Origin: Wolfiporia cocos
Taxonomy: Eukaryota > Basidiomycota > Agaricomycetes > Polyporales > Phaeolaceae
Assembly (NCBI GenBank): GCA_029448655.1
Contig: JACCLO010000003.1
Span: forward strand, 3,348,001-3,412,000
Length of the DNA: 64,000 bases
Direction: 5' to 3'
The position numbers and the translations under genes were made by a program. Position 1 is the first letter of the stretch; the number at the start of each line of letters is the position of its first letter. The notes under the pieces were generated by a model. It did no database searches. It had not been told where the DNA came from and worked only from the letters and a program-made list of their open reading frames with translations. Below are positions 10,011 to 20,143 of the stretch, piece after piece.

Positions 10011-11870
10011 CACGAATAAGGCTCCAACCATATAATGTATATACCATGTATACATGGTTTTTTATATATACTATATACATGTATTTACATGTGGCCGAGT
10101 ACATGGTATATACATGGTATATACATAGTATATGGTTATTGTGAATGCAATCATAGTAGACTCTCAGCTGATGTTCTAAATGATGTACCTGAAGTAGTTA
10201 TGTGTTTTACAGATTGTATGGTGCAGCAGTCATGAGATTTAGGCATTTTGGTGACTGCACAAATGTGAAGATGTCAAGACATGACTCATACACACACTTT
10301 GATTAGCTTCTTGAGTAGTGGAAGGTAAGATCACATTTATGTTTGTGCTATATCATATAATGCCACAAAGTAGTGATTGCATCATGCATTATCACTGCGT
10401 GAAGCCGCCGATTATCTGACACTCAGAATTCGATCAGAATCTGCAAATTCTGAGCGGTTTACGACGAGATTCTGACCAAGTTCCCAAGGTCCCAGAATAT
10501 AGTCAGAATAGCTCGATTTCGGCGAGGTTTCTGGTGGGTTTCCAACGAGGTTCTGACCAAATTATGAGGCCCTAGAATCTCGGTTGCCGGTCTAGCTAGT
10601 CACAGACAAGTCCCGTAAAGATGCATTATGTAATACTTTCTGTAGCCATATATGGCAATAAAAGCTAACGGCCGGTCAGAAAGTCGTTATATGTTCAGTG
10701 AGGCTTGTATATAATGAATGAGACCTCCCTATATCTAGTTGCCTCATTATATATAATCAGATATAGTGGTAGCTCATAAAGCTTGGCCGCCGGCGACCTC
10801 ACATTATATCATGAGCGACATAATGGCAAATCATACGGCATCACCCTCTCTCACCCCAAGAATCACAGCACATAATGGAGCATCAGCATTCTCATTGCAG
10901 CCATTCATCACGAAAAATAATACAACATTTCTCTCACTAATCGCAGCTCATTGGAATGCGTGTATGCACATGAGCAAAAATAATGCACGAAACAACTCGA
11001 CTTCGTGTCGATTCTATGCTCTCTAGCCACTAGTCGTGGTCAGCATGGCCAAGTGCCACCTTCTCCGTGCGCTGTAAAATCATAATTCCCATCACAACTC
11101 AGCTAGTGTGACGGTAATTGAGAGCACGCACCATCTGTTCCGCCCTTTCAATGTATCGCTTTGCGTACAGCACCTATATTAATAAACATAAATCGCATAG
11201 ATTGTAGTTATTCACCTTCTTGAATGCATCGGGAAGCAGTGCCCAGTATCTCTTATACACACAAGTCTTCACTCCTGGATGTTGAGCGATCCATTCTGTC
11301 CCATATAGATTCCTATAGACAAGTCAGTACTAATCGAACTTATGGCCGCATCGAACGTACTCCGCAGACCCTGGCTTGTAAGGGCGTGAACGCTTCAGAA
11401 TATTAGCACCTATTCCTGCTGTGATTTCGACGATGCTCGGTAGATCGCCGGGGATTTCCTCATAACTTGCTCAGAATCTGTTCAGAATCATCAAGTTCTG
11501 ACCAAGTTCTGGGGGTCAGAAAACCGGCGGCTTCACGCAGTGTATGCTAATGCATGCAAGTTTCTCATCACCTTGCACATTGTGCACAATTTCTGAGCCA
11601 TTCCCTGCTATTGGTGTTGCCATGAACATTTGAACCCGTTTTTTCCTCACATCAGCCAAGTTCTGATACCTGTAGTGTGTCACTGAAGGCAGAGACAATA
11701 TACATAACCATATGAGCAAAACAATAGCTATGCCAGGATCTCCTCAAAATCTCATGTCTGAAAACCATGTATACCATGTATATACCATGTATATACCATG
11801 TATATACCATATACCATATATTTACCGATTTTCTGTACATGTATATTATATGGTTGGAGCCTTAGTCACG
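10011..11870. repeat. Inverted-repeat, AT-rich element pair
   Basis: Two nested inverted matches frame this block. The outer pair (about 20 bp) is at 10017-10036 and 11845-11864 and is followed inward by ATGTATATACC-type simple repeats (10031-10140 and 11760-11825). The inner pair (about 30 bp with a small gap) is at 10384-10410 and 11524-11557. TTCTGA-type words recur at 10420-10560 and 11465-11525. Sequence between the inner and outer pairs matches poorly, so this may be two old copies of one non-autonomous transposon facing each other. No protein is recognisable. Confidence 0.6.
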
Positions 11871-11996
11871 AATTCATAGATTTTTGATAGTTTTACATTC
11901 GCTCCATTGGCAACACCGCGGTCTGAGAACCTTCTGTCCTGTAGGAACGGCCATACATGCAATTTGGGTGAAAGTTGCCCGTGAGTTGAAGTAGTA

Positions 11997-14528
11997 TCAA
12001 AGATCTTTCTCCGACTCTCTGCATCTTACCCATAGTCCACCCTAGAGGTACAACGGGCACGTGAGACTGGGATATGGATCTCAGAGGGAAAGGCAGCTCA
12101 CAGTGACAGACATTGTCAGACTACTCATGGGTCTGATTTGTTCAATCACCTTTCTTCCCTCAGAAGTGACCCAGCTGGCCGGTGGGAGTGTCCTAGCGGG
12201 CTGTGCGTCAGGTGCAAGCTCGATGTGGTCGAACTTCTGCAGGAAGCGGATCAGGAAGAAAGACATCTCGTTATACGCAAACTAGCGATCATTGTCAGCT
12301 AAAAGCCGGAGAAAATCAGTATGACGGACCTGTTGTCCAAGACAGATCCGAGGTCCTGATGTAGTCGAGATTAGCTACCCGCAGCATACATACAGCGATT
12401 GAAGTACCTGCGTTGAACGGTATGAAGTTAAATGGGTTTGACACCAGATACTTCTGTACACGGTCGTCGAGGAACCGATCTGGATCAAACTGCGCATTGT
12501 GTTAGTAATGGTGAGCCTAGATTATAGATAGCCATTCTCACAAGCTCTGCATCGGGTCCCCAAACGTCCTTGCTCCGCTGCATAGACATTGTAAAATACA
12601 CGACCCTTAAGAGGTTTATCATCAGAGCTCAAGGATATCACAAAGTTTATCAATATACACACTTGCAGTTGGCCGGAACGTAAATCGGCTTCCCCTCGGT
12701 GCTTGTCGGTGGAAGCACTGTGGCTTTGGCACTGTGTCTATCAATCGTGCCATTTGTTTCCAGTACAGTGCAGAGTAGCCAATGAGCTCATATACTCACC
12801 TTACATTTCCGGGGACAGCAGGGAACAGTCGAAGAGTCTCTACGTGGCGTGAGATTGACCAATTTCACAAGCTCCCAGGGCGCTATGGAAGACGTACCAT
12901 TGATGAACGCTCTGAGATACTTCATTTCCTTCATGTCACTGAAGTCCGGATACCGTGTAGAGCCAACGCGGGTCATAATCTCCTCCCTCAGACGCTTGAG
13001 AACGTTTGGATGAGTTGCAAGGAAGTATAGTGCGAAGGTGAGGGTTCCTGCTGTCTATTATCACAACCAGATTAGCTATCGCCAGATGCAAGCTACAAGT
13101 GGGACTATACTGTGTCGCGGCCAGCAAGTAGAATGTTAAGGGTCTCATCAGCAATAAGCTTTGCATCTTGTAATGAATGATAAAGAATCAGCATATACCG
13201 CCACGCGATCTGTTGAATACTGACCGTCGGTGACATCTATGAGCTGATCCAACAGCGTCTGATGCTCATCTGCAGCGGTCCATTCAACGTGTTTCACCCC
13301 TCTTTTCAAGCCCTTCTTCCGTCGTAGCGCCTCCTCTATGATCGGATCGATAAACCGACGGATAGTCTTCATGTCCCTTCTACAAGGTTGTCGTCAGTGC
13401 CGGATAATCTCCAAGGTTGTTCGTGCATACTTAGTCTTATCACCGAAGAACTCAACCAGCGGCCATAATGGAGATGTGCGTCCCCTCATAGCGAGCCGAT
13501 GCTGTACTCTTGCCAGAGCAGGTCCGAACTCCTCTGCAGTCACCGAGATTGGTGGGCGCTTCCCATCGACGTCGGGAGGGAGAACGGCATACAGTGAATG
13601 AACGCAGGATCCCAGCAGGAACTCTGTCGCAGAGTCGAGCGTGAAGCGGAACAGTACATCTTGGATGTCAATTGCACTTCCGTTGCGCGCGCAGATAGCC
13701 AAGGTCGCCTCGTCCGCGTGCAGGCCGAACGTCTCAAAGTCGCTGATACGATCGCGGCTGAAGAACGGGCGACTTAACGAGCGGTGGAACCTCGCATAAC
13801 GAGTCAGCGCTCTACACTGAGTCTGTGCGGCAGTCCTTATTACTTACTTCCACAGATCACCATCTGCATTGAACACACCTGTACCGAGCACAGAATTCAT
13901 CTGACGTCTGAAATGGTCGCCTGCGGGATTAAAACTGTAACCTGCAGCATATGGCAGCAAACCAGCGCGATATACCTTTCTCAAAGGATTGGAAGTTAGT
14001 GGCTAGGATAGTTTTCATATGATTTGGATCAGAGGTCAGGATCTGGGTAATGATCAGATTATCCTGTAGGCTAATTAACATTAGTTTGTGTCCGCACTCG
14101 TGTCTCTCCCATGACTTTGATCTGGTAAACCACGCCATATTTGCGAACATCATGTGCGACATTGTCCTCTACAGTATAGACGTCAGATAAGCGTATAATC
14201 GATGCTATACACGGTTACGAGGGTAGCCTTCATGTGCTTGCTTTAGCATCTTCAGGATGAAATCCAAATTCCCTGGCCATTTGCCCTTGTATACGGGGGC
14301 CTCCACCGCACCAAGCTCCCTCATCTCTTGCTTCTGCTGCCAGCGTTGCAGATACGATTTGACCAGCAGATAAGTAAGCACGCATTGAGACCAAACCAGA
14401 GCATACATCCAGACTGGTAAGGCATTGCTGTAATACACGCTCCCCAACGCGATGACGGTGGGATACAGGAGCCTGCGGGTAAGCCTCAAAAGGAAGGCTA
14501 TGCCCGGTGTCATGAAAGTTGTCGCCAT
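11997..14528 (-). CDS. Cytochrome P450 monooxygenase, CYP63-like
   Basis: Membrane-anchored heme-thiolate monooxygenase; CYP63-type enzymes of white-rot fungi oxidise alkanes, fatty acids and xenobiotics with electrons from P450 reductase at the ER. The ATG is at 14528 and TGA at 11997-11999. I deduce 15 exons: 14528-14219, 14168-14098, 14063-13976, 13920-13848, 13790-13431, 13379-13225, 13166-13111, 13054-12898, 12839-12800, 12737-12663, 12605-12542, 12489-12408, 12355-12330, 12281-12102 and 12041-11997, giving 593 aa, the family's usual size. Visible motifs are N-terminal membrane helices, the I-helix AGRDTT (367-372), the K-helix ETLR (424-427), a PDRF-type meander and the heme loop FNAGPRICLG with Cys515. 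No stop or frameshift is needed in this model. The subfamily call is inference. Confidence 0.93.
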
Positions 14529-15499
14529 TGTGTCCCAGGACTTAGCTAAAGTGAGCAGTAAGCACAGTGACGCTATTCGGCAGCAGCTACGCGATGAAGA
14601 CCTTGAGCTTATTCTACGCTTCCGTGGGGAGTCTGGGGAAGGTGTATGATGTATCGCGTATGCAGTGGCCAAGCTAGATGAGGAACATTTTAAATGTCAT
14701 TAAATCTTCCCGTGACCAATATGCATCGAGAATTCGAAGCTGCCGAGAACCACGGAACCGAGTTGATGAGTTCGTGAGTAGTCAGCTGAGGAGACTGCAA
14801 CATCTGAGGACTCGTATATACGCACACCGAGACTAATAAGATACGCCGCTATCAGCTGCCCAGTCACGAATACCTTCAGAGCCGTACCGGTTTGGTCTCA
14901 CGTACACCCGAGAGCTCATACGACCATAGTGCTAGTGAGCGGCGCGGCGATCACCCCGAGTAAGCGCCAGGAGTAGATGAGTAAGTCGTATTTCCTATAC
15001 TTCCTGTGATTCCTCCCACTTACTCCGGGCAGCTCTCCATGTGATATTTCCAATGACGATGCGCGAGATGGCACTCGTTTAGAAACATGTGCTTGTGAAA
15101 TTGCGTGCCATGTCGCTAGGCGACGGCTGCAAAATCGTCCGCCAGCCGGTGGCTTCGAAGTTACTTCGTGCAGCCGTGCAAGTGCGTCATGGCGGCAGCG
15201 CCGCGGGTGCCGAATTTATGTCTGTATGTGGCCGTGTTCGATAGCCTCCTGAATGCCGCCCATTCTAGCTCCATCAACATCATGGCCTACGTAGTTTGTG
15301 TATCTGGTTTCGTACACTCCGGCATTCCTATCGGGTAGGGGATCACCCTCGCACGCCTAGCGACCTATACAATAGGCAACGAGACTTCCAAAAGGATCAT
15401 AACTAGTATGGTATCGACATATTTGGCTGGAGGTTTGTGAACACAAGGCTGCTTGCGGATGAACACGGGGCGCTCAAGCCGGCCGCAATGCTGATTCTT
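14529..15499. other. Intergenic, 5' of the P450; no gene seen
   Basis: About 970 bp holding the presumed P450 promoter on its left. No open frame with a recognisable motif, no repeat partner and no strong TATA or CCAAT arrangement could be assigned. Confidence 0.5.
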
Positions 15500-16178
15500 C
15501 TAGAGTTTCAGTGCCACAGATGCTCTTTAGAGACACCGCAGATGCATCTGGGGCACTCTAAGTCATCGAGATTAGGCGCCCGTTAGTACCAAAATAAAGC
15601 ATCACAAGCCAGGAATCGAACCAGGAACCGCGAGACCTCAGCGAAACAGCGACTGAAACCACTCAGCTAAAGCAGTTGGTGAGAGGGAGATGTTGTGCAA
15701 ATATATAGTCAGTAGTCAATATAATAACGGTTGTAATAAAATTTAACATTCTGCTCATATGTCAGTAAGCTCATTAGGTTGAACTCAGAATGCATCTCTT
15801 TATTGATGTATCCCACAACCCATATGTATCTGCAATGAGGTAAGGATGCTGTCATAAATTACCTTCAGGGCAATATGGAACATTGCACTAAGGTGTGACT
15901 TGACAATCAACAGCTACGGCAATGAAAGGACATTAAATGGATCATATTTTAATGAGTATGTGACTTGGATACCAAGACCATTTGGCAAAGTGGTACAGGT
16001 TGCGACTTTGCTGATCCCAGGTCAAGTGTTCGAACCCTGCACAGGTATTTCTTGTGCAGATGCATCTTATTTTATTCAGATGCATCTATGCAGCACGCTT
16101 GGGCATTAATATTGCATAGAGTGCCCTAGATGCATCTGCGGTGTCTCCAAAGATGCATCTCTGGCACTGAAGTCCCTC
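15500..16178. mobile_element. Element C: short transposon with two outward-facing tRNA-like promoters
   Basis: 679 bp starting CTAGAGTTTCAGT and ending ACTGAAGTCCCTC. Flanks GATTCTT (15493-15499) and AATTCTT (16179-16185) look like a 7-bp duplication with one mismatch. About 50 bp at the ends are inverted copies containing GATGCATCT words. Inside are two tRNA-like modules pointing outward. The left one (minus) has B box 15612-15622 and A box 15659-15670. The right one (plus) has A box near 15983-15994 and B box 16027-16037. The internal sequence differs from elements A and B, but the termini are the same. No coding capacity. Confidence 0.75.
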
Positions 16179-16348
16179 AATTCTTATCATCCACTACAGC
16201 AATTAATAAGATGTACCACGCCAGTCTGCAATAGTACAAGGTACCCCATAGAGTTCCAAAATGCAAACAGCAACGGCGAAACGAGGATGGGTCCATGGGA
16301 TATCTGCATCAAAATGCGCAAATTTCAGCTGTTCCGCGCATGCGCACT

Positions 16349-17065
16349 GTAGAGTTTCAGTCAATTATCTTAATCTGCCAACTGCCCTTTGCTTAAGAAA
16401 TTGCAGTTGCGAGCTAGGTTTGCACGCAGATTAATCAGCTAGCTGCGGCAGATTAATCTACTGTGACAATAAAATGGTACATCCAGGATTCAAACCAAGG
16501 ACCTTAGCGCAGATGAGAATAACAGCATCACAGCATACATTAGCCAACTGAGCTACAGTGTGACTAGTGTCTGCCCCATTTTAAGCAATATATAGAGTAT
16601 TTTGTAAACTTCATTTTCGCAGTTTAACATCTTCCATAACACAAATACAAATGAATCTGCCTCTAAAGACCTGTGATTCCAGTGTATTCAGCTTTCCCAT
16701 GGTGAGTTGCTCCAGGTCAAGCATGGTAAATCAAGCTACCACTATCATTGATTTCTGTATGCTTGTTGGAGCAGTTAGTTGCCTTGATAATTTGCGAAAA
16801 TTGTGTGTAAAATCTGTGTTATATATATTTTGATTGGTCAATGGTAACTGTTGCCACTATGGCTCAGTTGGCTAATTATGCTGCAATGCTGTTATTCTCA
16901 TCTGTGCTGAGGTTATTGGTTCGAATCCTGGATGTACCATTTTATTGTCACAGTAGATTAATCTGCCGCAGCTAGCAGATTAATCTGCGTGCAAACCTAG
17001 CTCGCAACTGCGATTTCTTAAGCGAAGGGCAGTTGGCAGATTAAGATAATTGACTGAAGTCCCTC
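16349..17065. mobile_element. Element A: short transposon with two outward-facing tRNA-like promoters
   Basis: 717 bp beginning GTAGAGTTTCAGTCAATT and ending AATTGACTGAAGTCCCTC, flanked by the perfect 7-bp duplication GCGCACT (16342-16348, 17066-17072). The arms are inverted repeats of about 190 bp. Left tRNA-like module on minus: B box 16486-16496, A box 16544-16555. Right module on plus: A box TGGCTCAGTTGG 16860-16871, B box GGTTCGAATCC 16918-16928. The A-to-B spacing suits RNA polymerase III. The roughly 300-bp core between the modules is shared with element B. No protein coding is apparent. Confidence 0.85.
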
Positions 17066-17261
17066 GCGCACTAGCTTGGGCTGGCACGAGCCACCGCCTA
17101 TTAATCCTTACTCTCATCAGAGCCCATACAGTGCAGAACACCCCAATTGATTTCTACATTATACCACGGCCCACCTCTCCCCGCCCTGTCCCGCCGCCTT
17201 GTCTCGCCTCTGATACCTGCTCAGAACCCCAACAAACTACGTACGTATTGTGAGGCCCAAG

Positions 17262-17338
17262 CTATGATGTTGGTCTACTGTGGAGAATAACCTCTTCGAT
17301 CATGGAACGCATAGCTACTCCAAGTATTGGTCTGAGCG
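17262..17338 (-). pseudogene. Displaced 3' end of the F-box gene
   Basis: Reading on from the duplicated CTGAGCG with element B removed, the F-box frame continues for about 25 codons to a TAG at 17262-17264. That segment lines up with the last residues of the neighbouring paralogue (20144-21640): both have a PL pair, then a Met-Arg, then an acidic/hydrophobic helix. It can no longer be translated as part of the F-box protein unless the element is spliced out. Confidence 0.8.
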
Positions 17339-17987
17339 GTAGAGTTTCAGTCAATTATCTTAATCTGCCAACTGCCCTTCGCTTAAGAAATTGCAGTTGC
17401 GAGCTAGGTTTGCACGCAGATTAATCTGCTAACTGCGGCAGATTAATCTACTGCGACAATAAAATGGCACATCCCGGACTCGAACCAAGGACCTTAGCGC
17501 AGATGAGAATAACAGCATCTATTTTGTAAACTTCATTTTCGCAGTTTAACATCTTCCATAACACAAATACAAATGAATCTGCCTCTAAAGACCTGTGATT
17601 CCAGTGTATTCAGCTTTCCCATGGTGAGTTGCTCCAGGTCAAGCATGGTGAATCAAGCTACCACTATCATTGATTTCTGTATGCTTGTTGTAGCAGTTAG
17701 TTGCCTTGATGATTTGCGAAAATTGTGTGTAAAATTTGTGTTATATATATTTTAATTGGTCAATGGTACATGTTGCCACAATGGCTCAGTCGGCTAATTA
17801 TGCTGCGATGCTGTTATTCTCATTTGCGCTAAGGTCCTTGGTTCGAGTCCGGGATGTACCATTTTATTGTCGCAGTAGATTAATCTGCCGCAGTTAGCAG
17901 ATTAATCTGCGTGCAAACCTAGCTCGCAACTGCGATTTCTTAAGCGAAGGGCAGTTGGCAGATTAAGATAATTGACTGAAGTCCCTC
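17339..17987. mobile_element. Element B: copy of element A inserted in an F-box gene
   Basis: 649 bp with the same termini as A, flanked by the 7-bp duplication CTGAGCG (17332-17338, 17988-17994). The right module is complete (A box TGGCTCAGTCGG 17782-17793, B box GGTTCGAGTCC 17840-17850). The left module keeps its B box (17476-17486), but a deletion of about 68 bp relative to A removed its A box. The insertion lies in the last exon of the minus-strand F-box gene to its right. The element supplies a new stop codon at 17963-17965, and the displaced end of the gene lies to its left. Confidence 0.88.
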
Positions 17988-19363
17988 CTGAGCGGCTGCG
18001 TGAGAGTAACCTCCAAGCAATGTACGGGAACGCCCATTTCCTTGCGTGTTGCCAGGATCTGTGAAAGAGCTGGCCAAATGTCTTCTTCGCGGTCCGTAAA
18101 TCGCAGAATTTCGAAGTGAGCTAGCTTTGGGACATTTATAGTGCCAGACGAATCATCGATAAGCCCGTCCAGGAATTGTCGTGCAGCGGTATCGTGAGAG
18201 GATCGGAAGTCAACCTGGAGGTGCTGTAATGAAGGGACGTGTCTTAAGATACTCGCCCACGGCACGCAAGAGTCGTCAAAAGAGAAAAGCTGAATCGCAA
18301 GTGAGCGAATATTAGGAAGCTGAACAGCTGCGATGCCCATGTGCTTCAGACTCCAAGCCGGGTCATCGAGCATGCCCTCCCAAGTCCACTGTAATGAGAT
18401 AGTCGAGTCGGCTGCTTTTGTGATAACACTGCTTATATTAGCGGCTGATATGTACTGCAAGTACAATTTGTCCACACGTGTCGCAACAGCTTGTAGAGAG
18501 GGGCAGATATCGCTAACCTGGAGTCCGTGACGGTGGTGGATGGGTAGAAGAATGCTAACTCTAGTGGATGCAGGGAATTCTAGAGATGATAACAGTGACA
18601 GGGCATACAGTGAGTGGCTGTCATAGTCACCCAGTGCTAGCTCACGCAGATTCCCAAGCTTGAACCTCCTAGGGCTGCGCAATGTGGTAACACTCGAGTG
18701 ACCATCGAAAGTCAACGACAGCACCTCTATCTGCAGAGAAGTCTCCAGCGTCCTATATAGCATTTCCAGTGGAGGTGGAACCTGATATTCAATCTCTAGA
18801 TGGCGTAGATTGGCATAAGGAAGCCAAGGCATGCGAACCACGCTGATCCGAACGTCCTTTAACATTGGCATCCAGCCCAGGAACAGAGCTCGGTGGTCCG
18901 TTATTGCTCCAGCTTGCACGCTGATCCGCTGTAGTCTCGGTGCAGGAGAGTTGAACGCCGAAAGAACCTCTTCTATCAGTGGTGGAAGTATATTGACCAC
19001 GTGCAGCTCTACCAGGCGGTCTGCATGGAGCGAGATGTCGTAGGCCAAGGCCACCAAAGACCCAGGTGATTGACCGATGACCCGAGGTCCAGAAATCTTG
19101 ACGTGCAACAGAGAGAGTCTTACGCGTTCCAGATTCCTGCATACTGTGGCACGTCTGGAGTGGGCGGATAGATGATAGAAGGACCAGAGTTTGGAAGAAG
19201 AAAATGCCAACGCGCGCCAATATCGACACACGCGTGCAAGCTGGGTCGGTATGAGGTTGGTGTTTGGGTCGTTGTCGTAGAATGCACATATGACGACAAT
19301 CTCGAATATCTCGAGAAGAATATCGACGGGAATATTCGCTACTGTAGCTAGCTGTGAGCTCAT
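17963..19363 (-). CDS. F-box/leucine-rich-like protein 1, C-terminus altered by element B
   Basis: Probable substrate-recognition subunit of an SCF ubiquitin ligase. The ATG chosen at 19363 is followed closely by the F-box: an IPVDILLEIFE start and a VCRYWRALA..S..LW core near residues 10-65. The rest, about 400 residues, is leucine-rich and LRR-like. The single-exon frame gives 466 aa. The last seven residues before the stop come from transposable element B; the original end lies at 17262-17338. It shares architecture and many blocks with the next gene, so the two are tandem paralogues, both on minus. Agaricomycete genomes carry large expansions of such genes, and the substrate is unknown. 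Confidence 0.85.
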   Translation of the reverse strand: MSSQLATVANIPVDILLEIFEIVVICAFYDNDPNTNLIPTQLARVCRYWRALAFSSSKLWSFYHLSAHSRRATVCRNLERVRLSLLHVKISGPRVIGQSPGSLVALAYDISLHADRLVELHVVNILPPLIEEVLSAFNSPAPRLQRISVQAGAITDHRALFLGWMPMLKDVRISVVRMPWLPYANLRHLEIEYQVPPPLEMLYRTLETSLQIEVLSLTFDGHSSVTTLRSPRRFKLGNLRELALGDYDSHSLYALSLLSSLEFPASTRVSILLPIHHRHGLQVSDICPSLQAVATRVDKLYLQYISAANISSVITKAADSTISLQWTWEGMLDDPAWSLKHMGIAAVQLPNIRSLAIQLFSFDDSCVPWASILRHVPSLQHLQVDFRSSHDTAARQFLDGLIDDSSGTINVPKLAHFEILRFTDREEDIWPALSQILATRKEMGVPVHCLEVTLTQPLRRDFSQLS

Positions 19364-20143
19364 AGCGCTTGCCACTATGCAATCGGTCTGAGTTTGATGA
19401 CTTGAGGACTGACGAAGCTTGATGCATGAGCAATAGCCAATTGAGTCTTCCGTCACAAACAGAGAGGAATACACAAACCAAGTCTCAAGCTCTCAAGATT
19501 GCGCAATGGTGGGAGAGATAGCAATATAACTGCGGATTTGTGTAATGTCACCAGTTACCGAAGTCTTTAATACGGCGTGGATGGTGGTCCAAGAGACAAT
19601 GTAACTCGTCGAAATTGAAACGCCTTGACAGTCTTAGAAAAGTGTCTCAATAACGGTAGAGTCCTAAGGTTGTATCGAAGTATTGATCGATGATCAATAT
19701 CAATATTCTATCAGGATATTACTAATCCGCTCCCGTGGAGCTCGGAGTCTCTTATGACGTTTGGACTGTACATTTAGTTTCGGTTGCTTTCGATCTTGTA
19801 TACGGAAACTCAGTGAGTTGTTTATCAAAAGCAGGGCGTGGTGGAATGCGCAAACAGTAGTGCGGCGGTACTAACAGAGAACAGTAACAAAGGTGTTACT
19901 CGACTACGTAAGAACGTCCAGAGCAATCTAGCTACGTACGCCTGCATATTACGCAAATACCTCATGCGCTCATATAGCTGTCCAGCTATCATGAAATTCC
20001 AAGCAATGATGAAACCACATGATTCCACATTATACATTCAGTGAAAAGGAGGCACCACAGGAGACTAGTTACCTCGCAACAATCGCGTAGATTGTGCGAG
20101 CAATAATACATATACGGCGGTCCGAGTCTTCGCTAGTGAAGAG
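19364..20143. other. Intergenic between the two F-box paralogues
   Basis: About 780 bp holding the promoter region of F-box gene 1 and the 3' flank of gene 2. A short AT-rich palindromic patch with GATCAATAT words lies near 19680-19710. No further gene is supported. Confidence 0.5.

Noticed and set aside
15601..17860. The tRNA-like modules as genuine tRNA genes
   Set aside because: They occur as inverted pairs inside repeated elements, lack a convincing paired acceptor stem and anticodon arm, and differ mainly at stem positions; A and B boxes alone fit a SINE-type promoter better.
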